DNA of 64,000 nt. Origin: DATARH01 sp035534855. Lineage in GTDB: Bacteria > Pseudomonadota > Alphaproteobacteria > ATCC43930 > CGMCC-115725. The stretch is from assembly GCA_035534855.1 (NCBI GenBank), contig DATLRD010000090.1, forward strand, positions 1-64,000. Reading direction: 5' to 3'. Under the pieces are notes generated by a model. The model was not told the DNA's origin. It did not search any database and saw nothing but the letters and a program-made list of their open reading frames with translations. How positions within the stretch are numbered: the stretch's first letter is position 1; each line of letters begins with the position of its first letter. Of the stretch, positions 51,227-60,164 are shown in pieces. A program made the position numbers and the translations under genes.

Positions 51227-51568
51227 GTGCCCTACGATGTCGACGATCTGACCTCGCTGTCGCTGACGATTGCGATCCTGGTTCTGCTGCTGTGGGGCGC
51301 GGTGTGGCTGGTACGGCGGATGCGCCCCGGCGCGGTCTCGCTGTGGGACGGGCGCGACTGCGCGGTGATCCGCTCGCTGGCACTGGGGCCGCGCGAGCGG
51401 CTCGTCGTCGTGCGGGTCGGCAGCCGGCAGCTCGTCGTCGGGGTCGGCTCGGCGTCGGTCTCGCTGTTGTGCGAGCTCGACGAACCGCTTCCGTCGGCCG
51501 GTGGCGCGGCCGACCAGAGATTCGGTGAGGCAATACGAAAGGCGGTAGGGCGATGGCGCGGCGGCTGA
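51227..51568 (+). CDS. fliO: Flagellar biosynthetic protein FliO
   Basis: 113 residues, GTG start. One membrane helix near residues 8-28 (LSLTIAILVLLLWGAVWLVR), then a small cytoplasmic domain with the FliO pattern RDCAVIRSLALGPRERLVVV and SRQLVVGVGSASVSLLCEL. It aids FliP ring assembly. Overlaps fliP by 16 bases. Confidence 0.88.
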   Translation: MPYDVDDLTSLSLTIAILVLLLWGAVWLVRRMRPGAVSLWDGRDCAVIRSLALGPRERLVVVRVGSRQLVVGVGSASVSLLCELDEPLPSAGGAADQRFGEAIRKAVGRWRGG

Positions 51569-52308
51569 CGGCATGTCTGGCGATTGCGGTCGGGGGGGCG
51601 TGCCTGGTGGCCTGCGTTTCGGCGCACGCTGCCGGGATCGGCGCCTTCGACGTGCACCCCGACGGGCATGGCGGGCAGAGCTACACCGTGCCGGTGCAGA
51701 TCCTGCTGCTGATGGCGGGGTTGGTGTTCCTGCCCGCCCTGCTGCTGACGATGACCTCGTTCACCCGCATCATCATCGTGCTGTCGCTGCTGCGCCAGGC
51801 GCTCGGGCTGACCCAGACACCGCCCAACCAGATCCTGATCGGGCTGGCGCTGTTTTTGACGATGTTTGTGATGGGACCGGTCTTCACCCAGGTCGGCGAC
51901 CAGGCGGTGCGCCCGCTGCTCGACAACAAGATTTCCGCCACCGACGCGCTCGACAGGGCGCAGGGCCCGCTGCATGACTTCATGATCAAGCAGACCCGCC
52001 GCGAGGATCTGGGGCTGTTTATCAAGCTGGCCGGCGGCACCACCTATCCGACCGCCAAGGACGTGCCGTTTCGCATCCTGGTGCCGGCGTTCGTCACCTC
52101 TGAGCTTAAGACCGGGTTCCAGATCGGCTTTCTGATCTTTCTGCCGTTCCTGGTGATCGACATCGTCGTCGCGGCGGTGATGATGTCGTTGGGGATGATG
52201 CTGCTGTCGCCGACCAGCGTGTCGCTGCCGCTCAAGCTGGCGCTGTTCGTGCTGGTCAACGGGTGGACGTTGGTGATCGGGTCGCTGGCCGAGGGATTTA
52301 TCCGGTGA
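51553..52308 (+). CDS. fliP: Flagellar export gate protein FliP
   Basis: 251 residues with a cleavable signal peptide (ending SAHAA). Four membrane helices; VFLPALLLTMTSFTRIIIVL, LLRQALGLTQTPPNQILIGL and FQIGFLIFLPFLVIDIVVAA are strongly conserved. Five FliP subunits build the export pore. Stop overlaps the fliQ GTG by 4 bases. Confidence 0.97.
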   Translation: MARRLTACLAIAVGGACLVACVSAHAAGIGAFDVHPDGHGGQSYTVPVQILLLMAGLVFLPALLLTMTSFTRIIIVLSLLRQALGLTQTPPNQILIGLALFLTMFVMGPVFTQVGDQAVRPLLDNKISATDALDRAQGPLHDFMIKQTRREDLGLFIKLAGGTTYPTAKDVPFRILVPAFVTSELKTGFQIGFLIFLPFLVIDIVVAAVMMSLGMMLLSPTSVSLPLKLALFVLVNGWTLVIGSLAEGFIR

Positions 52309-52574
52309 GCACCGTCGAGATCCTCTCCGCCGCTCGCGAGATGCTGGTGATCACGCTGCTGCTGATGACCCCGTTTCTCGGCGTGGCGATGCTCGCCAGC
52401 CTGGTCATCGGCCTGTTGCAGGCGAGCACCCGGATGAACGATCTGACCCTCAGTTTCGTGCCGCGGTTTTTTGCGGTGTTGCTGGTGGTCTATCTCTCGG
52501 CGTCGTGGGCAACCCGGCACATGAGTGCCTATGTCGAGCATTCGATGGCGGCGGCACGGACGATTTACGAGTGA
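52305..52574 (+). CDS. fliQ: Flagellar export gate protein FliQ, copy 2
   Basis: 89 residues, GTG start. ILSAAREMLVITLLLMTPFL, the loop ASTRMNDLTLSFVPRFFAVL and two helices identify FliQ. The motif TQINE of classical FliQ is STRMND here, and the C-terminal helix (SASWATRHMSAYVEHSMAAA) is more diverged than in copy 1 near flhA. It occupies the usual fliP-fliQ-fliR position. Confidence 0.93.
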   Translation: MSTVEILSAAREMLVITLLLMTPFLGVAMLASLVIGLLQASTRMNDLTLSFVPRFFAVLLVVYLSASWATRHMSAYVEHSMAAARTIYE

Positions 52575-52578
52575 GCCG

Positions 52579-53364
52579 ATGCTGACCATCGGCAACGGGG
52601 ATATCGCCCGCTGGCTCGGCGAGTTCCTGTGGCCGTTTCTGCGCACACTGGCGCTGTTCGCAACCGCGCCGGGATTCAATTCGGCATCGGTCCCGGTGCG
52701 GGCCAAGGTGGCGCTGGCGTTTATCGTCACCGTGGCGATCGCGGCGACGCTAAAGCCGTCGGCGCCGGTCAACCTGTCGTGGACCACCGCCGAGCTGGTG
52801 GTCGAGCAGGTTCTGGTGGGGATCGCGCTCGGTTTTGCGATGCAGGTGACGCTGGCAGCGATGGCGCTGGCGGGTGAATTCGTCGGAATTCAGATGGGGT
52901 TCGGCTTCGCCAGCCTGTTCGATTTTCAGAGCGGGTTCGAGGTGCCGGTGATGTCGAACTTCTTCAGCCTCACCGGGCTGATGCTGTTCCTCGCCCTCAA
53001 CGGCCATCTGGTGCTGCTCGGCGTGCTGGTCAAAAGCTTCGCGATCGTGCCGATCGCGCCGGGCAGTGGCATCTCGCTCGCCGGCTGGCGGGCGCTGGCT
53101 CATGCCGGGGTGCTGCTGTTCCAGATGGGCGTGTGGCTTGCCTTGCCGGTGATCGCGGTACTGCTGGCAGCGCATCTGACGGTCGCGGTCGTGTCGCGCG
53201 TGGCGCCCCAGTTCAACATCATGTCGCTCGGCTTTTCGCTGTTCATGTGGGTCGGGATCGCTGCCGTGCTCGCCCTGGTGCCGTTCTTCGTGCCGGCGGT
53301 CGAGCACATGATCCAGGCCGGGCTCGCCCTCGCCCACGCTGCGCTGCAAGGGCCGCACCGTTGA
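52579..53364 (+). CDS. fliR: Flagellar export gate protein FliR
   Basis: 261 residues from ATG 52579. Hydrophobic throughout, with FLRTLALFATAPGFNSASVP, ALGFAMQVTLAAMALAGEFV, GIQMGFGFASLFDFQSG (IxxQMG motif region) and VVSRVAPQFNIMSLGFSLFM, the conserved R-x-x-P-Q-x-N motif. A single FliR closes the FliP5 pore. Its stop overlaps the flhB TTG start. Confidence 0.96.
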   Translation: MLTIGNGDIARWLGEFLWPFLRTLALFATAPGFNSASVPVRAKVALAFIVTVAIAATLKPSAPVNLSWTTAELVVEQVLVGIALGFAMQVTLAAMALAGEFVGIQMGFGFASLFDFQSGFEVPVMSNFFSLTGLMLFLALNGHLVLLGVLVKSFAIVPIAPGSGISLAGWRALAHAGVLLFQMGVWLALPVIAVLLAAHLTVAVVSRVAPQFNIMSLGFSLFMWVGIAAVLALVPFFVPAVEHMIQAGLALAHAALQGPHR

Positions 53365-54497
53365 GCGACACCCATGGTTCAGAGGGCCGCACCGAACAGG
53401 CCACGCCGCGACGGCTGGAAAAGGCGCGCGAGGAAGGCCAGATCATCCGCGCCCATTCGGTCGCCGGCGCGGCGGTGCTGGTGGCCGGCGCGTTTGTGCT
53501 GCTGATCGGCGGCAGCAAGCTCGTGGCACTGCTCGAAACGAGCCTGCGCTCGGGGTTGAGCCTCGCCCCCGAGCCGATGCGCGAGCCATCGCGCCTGCTA
53601 GAGGCGGCCGGCGACGTATTGCGGCCGGGCTTCGCGGCGCTGGCGCCGTTTCTGCTCCTGATGGCGGCGGTCGCCTTCGTCACTGATCTGGCGATCGGCG
53701 GCTGGATATTTACGCCGCAGCCGCTCATGCCCAAGGCCGACCGGATCAACCCGATCAGCGGCTTCGGCAGGCTGTTTTCCAGTGATGCGGCGGCCGAGAT
53801 CGTCAAGGCGCTGGTCAAGACCGCGGTGATCGGGGCGGTCGCGTATTGGCTGGTGCGCGCGCGGCTCGACCGGTTTCTGCACGTCGCGGCCGAAACCTGG
53901 CCGTTTGCCCTGCAGCAGGTCGCCGCGCTGATCGCCAACATCCTGCTCGTGCTCGCGGTGGCGCTGGCGCTGGTGACGGCGCTGGAAGTGCCCTACCAGA
54001 TCTGGTCGTTCCGTAGGCGCCTGCGGATGTCGCACCAGGACATCAAGGACGAACATCGCGAGACCGACGGAAATCCGCAGACCCGCCGCCGCATCCGCAG
54101 CCTGCGCCTGAAGCTGGCTCGCGCGCGGATGATGACCGAAGTGCCAAAGGCCGATGTGGTCGTCACCAACCCACAGCATTACGCGGCGGCGCTGAGCTAT
54201 GACGAAAACCGGATGCGGGCGCCGCGCCTGGTCGCCAAGGGTACCGGGCTGGTCGCGTTGCGCATCCGCGAACTCGCCGCCGAGCACGGCGTGCCGATCA
54301 TCGAGGCGCCGCCGCTGACCCGCGCGATCTGCCGCTATGTCGAACTCGGCAGCGAGATCCCGACCGGGCTCTACGGCGCGGTGGCCGAGGTGCTGGCTTA
54401 CGTCTACCGGCTGCGCGCGGCCCGGACTGCCGGGCGGCCGTCGCCGACCGCGCCGCAGGACGGCCGCTTTGAGCCGCCGGCGGAGTTCGATGCGTAA
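53361..54497 (+). CDS. flhB: Flagellar export protein FlhB, NPQH variant
   Basis: 378 residues from TTG 53361. RTEQATPRRLEKAREEGQII starts the conserved N-terminus; four membrane helices reach to about residue 215; then the linker MSHQDIKDEHRETDGNPQTR and the cytosolic domain. Self-cleavage in FlhB occurs between Asn and Pro of NPTH; here residues 270-273 read NPQH (VVVTNPQHYAAALSY). Asn, Pro and His are kept, so cleavage and the FliK-driven switch from hook to filament export should still occur, perhaps at another rate. Confidence 0.95.
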   Translation: MSDTHGSEGRTEQATPRRLEKAREEGQIIRAHSVAGAAVLVAGAFVLLIGGSKLVALLETSLRSGLSLAPEPMREPSRLLEAAGDVLRPGFAALAPFLLLMAAVAFVTDLAIGGWIFTPQPLMPKADRINPISGFGRLFSSDAAAEIVKALVKTAVIGAVAYWLVRARLDRFLHVAAETWPFALQQVAALIANILLVLAVALALVTALEVPYQIWSFRRRLRMSHQDIKDEHRETDGNPQTRRRIRSLRLKLARARMMTEVPKADVVVTNPQHYAAALSYDENRMRAPRLVAKGTGLVALRIRELAAEHGVPIIEAPPLTRAICRYVELGSEIPTGLYGAVAEVLAYVYRLRAARTAGRPSPTAPQDGRFEPPAEFDA

Positions 54498-54519
54498 GCC
54501 GGCGGCGGCGCGTTGCGGG

Positions 54520-54882
54520 TCAGGCAGCGCCGAGCGAATGCCGCGCCGCGGGGCGCTGCTCGCTGCCATCGGAATTGTAGGACCGGTGCAGGTCGATCCG
54601 GCGCAGGCGGTCGAGCGCCGCCGTCAGGTGACGCAGCATTGCGCCGCAGATGATTGCGTTGTCGCGGTTGTAGCGGGCCAGCCGGGTCAGCGTTTCGAGG
54701 TCGGGCAGCGGCGTGTCGGGCGCTGCCACCGCGGCCTCGATCGTCTCTGCCAGGCTGAGCTTGCGGCGCGTCACCGCGTTGATCGCCTCGGCGCCGCCCG
54801 AGAGCAACGTCGCGCGTTCCTCTTCGAGCACCGCCGTCAACTCGTCGAGCAGGGCAGAAAGCCGGCCAGGCTGAGTGGTCAT
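54520..54882 (-). CDS. FlgN-like flagellar chaperone
   Basis: 120 residues, helical. LSALLDELTAVLEEERATLL, INAVTRRKLSLAETIEAAVA and LTRLARYNRDNAIICGAMLR follow the FlgN pattern (L-x-x-L-L, then K-x-x-L, then N-x-x-N), and the C-terminus carries RSYNSDG as in FlgN substrates-binding tails. FlgN guards FlgK and FlgL before export. Minus strand, 18 bp after flgA in transcription order, so flgA-flgN is a two-gene operon as in other bacteria. Confidence 0.75.
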   Translation of the reverse strand: MTTQPGRLSALLDELTAVLEEERATLLSGGAEAINAVTRRKLSLAETIEAAVAAPDTPLPDLETLTRLARYNRDNAIICGAMLRHLTAALDRLRRIDLHRSYNSDGSEQRPAARHSLGAA

Positions 54883-54900
54883 GGGCGTGCCCTCGCTCCG

Positions 54901-55611
54901 CTAGAATTTCAGCTCGACGCCGCCGTCGCTGTCGACCATCGCCCGCAGCGTCTTCTGCGTCTCGGGGTTGCGCACTTCGATGCTGTCGCCGACCCGGCCG
55001 TCTTCGAGCGCCAGCGCCGCGGTTCGGATCGTCATCGTCGGGTCGCGCAGGGTCAGCACCACTTTTTGCCCACGGTGCACGGCGATCGGCAGGTCGAGCA
55101 GCGACGACAGGATCGGCGCACCCATCGGCAGCCCGGCGCGCAGGATCTTGCCCTCGGCCTGACGCGGGTCGGTCAGCACCCCGCCGGTCGCGGTGAACAT
55201 GTCGACCCGGCCGCGTGTCAGATCGCGTGGGCTGAGCGCCCGGTTCGGGACCAGGTTGGTGGCGGCGACCACCGCCTCGACCCAGGCGTGCAGATGCACC
55301 GGCACGTAGATGGCCCAGGCCGGCGCCGCGCAGGTCACCTCGGCCGACATCACCGCCGCGTCGTTGGGCGGCAGGGTCACGTCGACCGACGGGCATTCCG
55401 GCAGCTGAAGTCGCGGATCAATCGACCCGACCTCGATACCGATATTCGTGCCCTTGATTACTGGAAGTCGCGGCTGCACCGCCGCCTTGACCGCCGCCTT
55501 GATCGTCATCGGGTCTTCGATTGCGCCGGCCGCAGCGAGGCTCACCTTGGCGAAAAACGCTGCCGTAATGCCAACTAGCAGCAACCACCGCATCGAATAC
55601 TGGCGCATCAT
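54901..55611 (-). CDS. flgA: Flagellar P-ring assembly chaperone FlgA
   Basis: 236 residues from ATG 55611. Signal peptide MRWLLLVGITAAFFAKVSLA. SAF domain in the C-terminal half: AWVEAVVAATNLVPNRALSP, DLTRGRVDMF, RAGLPMGAPILSSLLDLPIA, VHRGQKVVLTLRDPTMTIRT, VGDSIEVRNPETQKTLRAMV. Helps FlgI form the P ring in the periplasm. Divergent from flgB with a 96-bp shared promoter region in which no standard sigma-28 or sigma-54 motif was clear. Confidence 0.94.
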   Translation of the reverse strand: MMRQYSMRWLLLVGITAAFFAKVSLAAAGAIEDPMTIKAAVKAAVQPRLPVIKGTNIGIEVGSIDPRLQLPECPSVDVTLPPNDAAVMSAEVTCAAPAWAIYVPVHLHAWVEAVVAATNLVPNRALSPRDLTRGRVDMFTATGGVLTDPRQAEGKILRAGLPMGAPILSSLLDLPIAVHRGQKVVLTLRDPTMTIRTAALALEDGRVGDSIEVRNPETQKTLRAMVDSDGGVELKF

Positions 55612-55707
55612 CTGAACTTTCCCCTTGCGCCTTTCGCAACATCGCATTAGCATACCGAAAATCGGAAATTCGGCAAGTTCGGAAAGTCTGCGAGCAGCAT
55701 ATTTCGG

Positions 55708-56181
55708 TTGGAGAGCGGATTGGTTGCCGGAGTGCTTGATACTGGACTTGATTTCTACCGCCAGGTGCTGGCCGTACGCGGCTATCGCCAGGAAGTGCTG
55801 GCGGCCGACATCGCCAATGCCAGCACGCCGGGGTTCAAGGCGGTCGATGTCGATTTTGCCGCGGCGCTGAAGCAGGCCGCCGGAGGTGCCGGCGCGGATG
55901 TTTCGGCCGGCGGGCCGGCGCGGGCATGGCTCGTCGACGATCCGCGCCAGATGCAGCCATCGGGCGCTGCCGCCGGCGGCAGCTCGGTTGCCGATGCGGT
56001 CAAGTACCAGGTCGGCACCGAGGTGACGCTCGACGGCAACAGCGTCGACCTCGATCACGAAAAGACCGAGGCGGCGGCCAACGGCGTCGACTATGAGGCG
56101 GTGGCGACCTTTACCACCCAGACGCTGCGGATGCTGGCTACCGCGATCAACGGTAGTCCAGGTCAGGCAAGCGGGGCATAG
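55708..56181 (+). CDS. flgB: Flagellar proximal rod protein FlgB
   Basis: 157 residues with a TTG start (55708; TTG 55720 possible). LDFYRQVLAVRGYRQEVLAA and DIANASTPGFKAVDVDFAAA hold the rod-protein N-terminal motif (NIANxxTPGFK). The C-terminus VDYEAVATFTTQTLRMLATA is the usual helix. The middle is rich in Ala/Gly. No ATG is available near the conserved start. Confidence 0.93.
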   Translation: MESGLVAGVLDTGLDFYRQVLAVRGYRQEVLAADIANASTPGFKAVDVDFAAALKQAAGGAGADVSAGGPARAWLVDDPRQMQPSGAAAGGSSVADAVKYQVGTEVTLDGNSVDLDHEKTEAAANGVDYEAVATFTTQTLRMLATAINGSPGQASGA

Positions 56182-56184
56182 ACG

Positions 56185-56604
56185 ATGTCACTGCTCGGGG
56201 TGTTGGGGATTTCCGGCTCGGGCATGACCGCCGAGTCCGAGCGGTTGTCGGCGGTGGCGAGCAACATCGCCAACGCCAATACGATGACGAGTTCCACCGG
56301 CCAGCCCTACCGGGCGCGCGAGGTGGTGTTTCAGGCGGTGCCGGCAGATGGCGGGAACAACGGCCCCGCATCGGCCGGGATGGCCGGGGTCAAGGTTGCC
56401 GCGGTGGTCGAAAGCAACGCCCCGCTCAAGCAGGTTTACGACCCGGGCAGCAGCTTTGCCGATGCCAACGGCTACGTGCAGATGCCCAACGTCAACCCGG
56501 TTGACGAGATGGTTAACATGCTGTCGGCGCAGCAGGACTACCAGGCCGATCTCGAGGCGTTCAACGTCGCCAAGACCTTGGCCCTTCACACGTTGCAGAT
56601 CTAG
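56185..56604 (+). CDS. flgC: Flagellar proximal rod protein FlgC
   Basis: 139 residues. GISGSGMTAESERLSAVASN, IANANTMTSSTGQPYRAREV and the closing VNPVDEMVNMLSAQQDYQAD with FNVAKTLALHTLQI are typical. Three bp after flgB. Part of the proximal rod with FlgB and FlgF. Confidence 0.96.
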   Translation: MSLLGVLGISGSGMTAESERLSAVASNIANANTMTSSTGQPYRAREVVFQAVPADGGNNGPASAGMAGVKVAAVVESNAPLKQVYDPGSSFADANGYVQMPNVNPVDEMVNMLSAQQDYQADLEAFNVAKTLALHTLQI

Positions 56605-56626
56605 CCCAGGGGTACGGGAGCGTGCG

Positions 56627-57289
56627 ATGAGCCTCGTTTCGACGATGCCGCCGACGGTGACAACCCTGCCGCAGGGAACCCAGATTCCCAGCGCGGCCGC
56701 CAGCAATACGACGCTGACCCAAAACAACTTCCTGCAACTGCTGACCGCCCAGCTGCAGCACCAGGACCCGTTGAACCCGCTAAGCCCGAGCGATTTCGCC
56801 GCACAGTTGGCGCAGTTTTCGACCGCGACGGGGGTGCAGAGCCTCAACACTACGATGAACGCTGCGGGCGGCATCCAGGCCGCCGGTCTCGTCGGCCACA
56901 ATGTTGCGGTCGCCGGCAATACGCTCGTGCTGGGCAGCGGCGGCGCCGCAACCGGCGCGTTTTCACTGTCGGGTGCGGCCAAGGACGTCCAGGTGACGGT
57001 ATCGAACTCGAGCGGCAACTTGGTCGCCGTGCTCGACCTTGGGTCAATGGCGGCCGGCAGCCAGACCTTCACGTGGAACGGCCAGTCGATCGCCGGCACG
57101 ACTTTGCCGGCCGGCAACTACAGCTTTGCTGTGGCGCCGACCTCGGCCGGCAGCACAGCGGTATCGGCGACCCCGTATTCGGTGGTGCCGGTCACCGCCG
57201 TCGTCCTCAACGCCCAGAATGGGCCGACGCTCAATCTTGGCGACGGCGCGGCGCCAGTGGCGCTCAGCGCGGTGCAGCAGGTGTTCTAA
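56627..57289 (+). CDS. flgD: Flagellar hook capping protein FlgD
   Basis: 220 residues from ATG 56627. NNFLQLLTAQLQHQDPLNPL, FAAQLAQFSTATGVQSLNTT form the conserved N-terminus; the C-terminal FlgD Ig-like and Tudor-like parts (LGSMAAGSQTFTWNGQSIAG, LPAGNYSFAVAPTS, LNLGDGAAPVALSAVQQVF) follow. FlgD caps the growing hook and is removed when the hook is complete. Confidence 0.94.
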   Translation: MSLVSTMPPTVTTLPQGTQIPSAAASNTTLTQNNFLQLLTAQLQHQDPLNPLSPSDFAAQLAQFSTATGVQSLNTTMNAAGGIQAAGLVGHNVAVAGNTLVLGSGGAATGAFSLSGAAKDVQVTVSNSSGNLVAVLDLGSMAAGSQTFTWNGQSIAGTTLPAGNYSFAVAPTSAGSTAVSATPYSVVPVTAVVLNAQNGPTLNLGDGAAPVALSAVQQVF

Positions 57290-57311
57290 CCCCCAGGGAC
57301 GGAGTCAGCAG

Positions 57312-58556
57312 ATGTCTCTCCTCGTCGAACTCTCGGGCGTGCAGGCCGCGCAGACCCAAATCGACACGGTCGGCAACAACATCGCTAATGTGGCGACGGC
57401 CGGGTTCAAGGGCTCGACCGCCGATTTCTCAGACGTTTACGCCGGCTCACTGGTCGGCGCCGCCGGCGCGAATACCACACCTGGACAGGGGGTCAACACC
57501 ACCAGCCTGGCGCAGCTTTTCACCGAGGGCACGATCAACCAGACCGGCAACCCGCTGAACGTAGCAATCAACGGCAACGGGTTTTTCCAGCTGCAGACGC
57601 CGGCTGGCATCGCCTATGGCCGCAACGGCAACTTCCAGATCAACAGCAGCGGGTATCTGGTAACCGACGCCGGCGCCCAGGTCATGGGGTTCTCGCCGCC
57701 GGTGCCGGGCAGCAGCGCCAATGGCGTAATCGAGCCGATCAAGGTGCCAGGCGGCAATATCAGCGCGGTGCCTACCGCGAATTTGACGCTAAACGTCAAT
57801 CTGCCGTCGACCGATGCGCCGATCAACACGACGACCAATCCGTTCAGCGTCACGAATGCCAGCAGCTATGATGAAAGCACCACCACGGCGGTGTACGACA
57901 GCCTCGGGGTATCCCATACGTTAACCACCTATTTCACCCAGGTCAGCGGCTCGGGCACACCCAACCAGTGGCAGACGCACTGGCAGTTGAGCGACACCTC
58001 GGGCACTGCAGTGGCTTCGGGCAGCGGGCCGATGCTGAACTTCAACAGCGCCGGCCAGCTCACCTCGGGCAGCGGCACGATCACGATCAACAACTTGCCC
58101 AGCGGTGCGGCCAATCTGAACATCGTCCAGTCATTCTCCGGCACGTCGCTGTCGAACCTCACGTTCGGGGTCAATTCGATCAGCAATGACGGTAACGGCG
58201 CCGGCCAGTTCACCGGGGTGGAGATCTCATCCGACGGGGCGATCACCGGCCAGTTCAGCAATGGCTTGACGCGGACCTACGGCACCCTCGCGTTGGCCGC
58301 TTTCGCCAACCCGCAGGGCCTCGTTCCGACCTCGAACAATGTCTGGCAGGCGTCGATCGCCTCGGGCAACCCGGTGCTCAACACGCCCGGCTCGGCGGGG
58401 CTCGGCACTGTGCAATCCGGCGCACTCGAGGGGTCGAACGTCGATCTGTCGGCGCAGCTCGTCAACCTGATCGCCGCCCAGCAGGCGTACCAGGCAAATG
58501 TCCAGGGCATCAACGTCGAGCAGCAGAACGTGCAGCGCCTGCTGACCATCCAGTAG
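57312..58556 (+). CDS. flgE: Flagellar hook protein FlgE
   Basis: 414 residues from ATG 57312. N-terminal D0 helix and motif TVGNNIANVATAGFKGSTAD, GNPLNVAINGNGFFQLQT and YGRNGNFQINSSGYLVTDAG, a variable Thr/Ser/Asn-rich centre (about 150-320), and C-terminal GALEGSNVDLSAQLVNLIAA, QQAYQANVQGINVEQQNVQR. Length is near that of other short FlgE proteins. 22 bp after flgD. Confidence 0.96.
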   Translation: MSLLVELSGVQAAQTQIDTVGNNIANVATAGFKGSTADFSDVYAGSLVGAAGANTTPGQGVNTTSLAQLFTEGTINQTGNPLNVAINGNGFFQLQTPAGIAYGRNGNFQINSSGYLVTDAGAQVMGFSPPVPGSSANGVIEPIKVPGGNISAVPTANLTLNVNLPSTDAPINTTTNPFSVTNASSYDESTTTAVYDSLGVSHTLTTYFTQVSGSGTPNQWQTHWQLSDTSGTAVASGSGPMLNFNSAGQLTSGSGTITINNLPSGAANLNIVQSFSGTSLSNLTFGVNSISNDGNGAGQFTGVEISSDGAITGQFSNGLTRTYGTLALAAFANPQGLVPTSNNVWQASIASGNPVLNTPGSAGLGTVQSGALEGSNVDLSAQLVNLIAAQQAYQANVQGINVEQQNVQRLLTIQ

Positions 58557-58598
58557 CCGCGCGGCCCCAATGACCCAGAACGTGCCGAGTGAGATAGG

Positions 58599-59342
58599 AT
58601 GAGTGAGCAACTGCTCTATCTGGCGCTGAGCGGGCTGAATGCGACGATGGATCGCATCACCGCGAACACCAACAATCTGGCCAATGCCAACACCACGGCG
58701 TTCAAGGCGCAGCGCCCGGTGTTTCAGGCCTTTCCACTGTATGGCCAGGGGCTGGCCGATCGCGTCGATGTCGGCGCCGAGCAGGACACTGCCAACTTTC
58801 AGCCGGGCCCGATCCAGCAGACCGGGAACAAGCTCGATGTCGCGGTCAGCGGCAGCGGCTGGATCGCGGTGCGTGCCACCGACGGCTCGACCGCGCTGAC
58901 CCGCAACGGCTCGCTGTCGCTGTCGCCGACCCACGTGCTGCAAACCAGCGACGGCCACCCGGTGCTCGGCTCCGGTGGGGGGCCGATCACCCTGCCGCCG
59001 ATGCAGAATATCACGATCGGCAAGGACGGCACGATCTCCGGTGCGCTCGAAGGGCAGAGCCCCGACCAGATTGTCGCGCTGAACCGGATACTGTTGGTGA
59101 ACCCGCCGGCAAAGGCGCTGCAGCGCCGGACCGACGGGCTGTTCACCGACACTGCCGGTGTGGCAAAACCAGATCCCACGGTGCAGTTGCAGGTAGGCGC
59201 GCTCGAAGGCAGCAACGCCGACACCGTCGGGATCATGATGAGCATGCTGGAAAACACCCGCATGTTCCAGATGCAGACCCAACTGACGCACCTGGTGCTG
59301 AGCGCCCAGCAGAGCCAGGGCACCCCCCTCAGCATTACTTGA
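58599..59342 (+). CDS. flgF: Flagellar proximal rod protein FlgF
   Basis: 247 residues. YLALSGLNATMDRITANTNN, LANANTTAFKAQRPVFQAFP, GNKLDVAVSGSGWIAVRA, LTRNGSLSLSPTHVLQTSDG, and C-terminal GALEGSNADTVGIMMSMLEN fit FlgF rather than FlgG, and it comes directly before flgG. Confidence 0.94.
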   Translation: MSEQLLYLALSGLNATMDRITANTNNLANANTTAFKAQRPVFQAFPLYGQGLADRVDVGAEQDTANFQPGPIQQTGNKLDVAVSGSGWIAVRATDGSTALTRNGSLSLSPTHVLQTSDGHPVLGSGGGPITLPPMQNITIGKDGTISGALEGQSPDQIVALNRILLVNPPAKALQRRTDGLFTDTAGVAKPDPTVQLQVGALEGSNADTVGIMMSMLENTRMFQMQTQLTHLVLSAQQSQGTPLSIT

Positions 59343-59375
59343 GCTTGAGCGGCGAGCCGCCGCGGAGGTCCGAAA

Positions 59376-60164
59376 ATGATGCAGTCGCTGGCCGTGGTTC
59401 GCACCGGCCTCGAGGGCGAACAGACCAAGATGGACATCATTTCCAACAACCTGGCCAATATCAACACGGCCGGGTTCAAGAAGATGCGTCCGATCTTCAA
59501 CGACCTGCTGTACCAGAACGCGACCCAGCCCGGCGGCTTCACCTCGCAGGCGACCAACTACCCGTCCGGGCTGCAGCAGGGCACCGGGGCCAATGTGGTG
59601 GCGACCGAGCCGGTGGTGACCCAGGGCAGCCTCGAACAGACCGGCAATGCCCTCGACCTCGCGATAAACGGCGGCGGCTACTTCCAGATATTGCTGCCGT
59701 CGGGCCAACTCGCCTACAGCCGCGACGGCAGCTTTCAGTTGAGCGCGACCGGCCAAGTCGTCACCGCGACCGGCAACGCGCTGCAGCCGCCGATCACCAT
59801 TCCGCGCGGCGCGCTCAGCGTCACGGTCGGTACCGACGGCACGGTCAGCGTGCAGATCCAGGGGCAGGCCAATCCGTCGCAAGTCGGGCTGATCCAGCTC
59901 GCCAATTTCGTCAATCCCGCGGGGTTGCAGAATACCGGCGGCAATCTGGCGATCCAGACCCAGGCATCCGGTCCGCCGGTAACCGGGCAGCCGAGCCAGA
60001 ACGGGCTCGGGACGGTGGCGCAGGGTTATCTCGAAGGGTCGAACGTATCGGTCGTCGACGAGATGATCGACATGATCGCGACGCAGCGCGCCTATGAGCT
60101 TAATACGCAGGCGGCCAAGAGCGTCGACAATATGCTTGGCTACCTCACCCAGACTGCGTCGTGA
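59376..60164 (+). CDS. flgG: Flagellar distal rod protein FlgG
   Basis: 262 residues. MMQSLAVVRTGLEGEQTKMD, NNLANINTAGFKKMRPIFND, GLQQGTGANVVATEPVVTQG, GNALDLAINGGGYFQILLPS, VAQGYLEGSNVSVVDEMIDM are diagnostic of FlgG. Stop overlaps flgH start by 4 bases. Confidence 0.97.
   Translation: MMQSLAVVRTGLEGEQTKMDIISNNLANINTAGFKKMRPIFNDLLYQNATQPGGFTSQATNYPSGLQQGTGANVVATEPVVTQGSLEQTGNALDLAINGGGYFQILLPSGQLAYSRDGSFQLSATGQVVTATGNALQPPITIPRGALSVTVGTDGTVSVQIQGQANPSQVGLIQLANFVNPAGLQNTGGNLAIQTQASGPPVTGQPSQNGLGTVAQGYLEGSNVSVVDEMIDMIATQRAYELNTQAAKSVDNMLGYLTQTAS

Noticed and set aside
55612..55707. Sigma-28 or sigma-54 promoter between flgA and flgB
   Set aside because: Repeated CGGAAA/TTCGG words are present but no match to TAAA-N15-GCCGATAA or GG-N10-GC with proper flanks.
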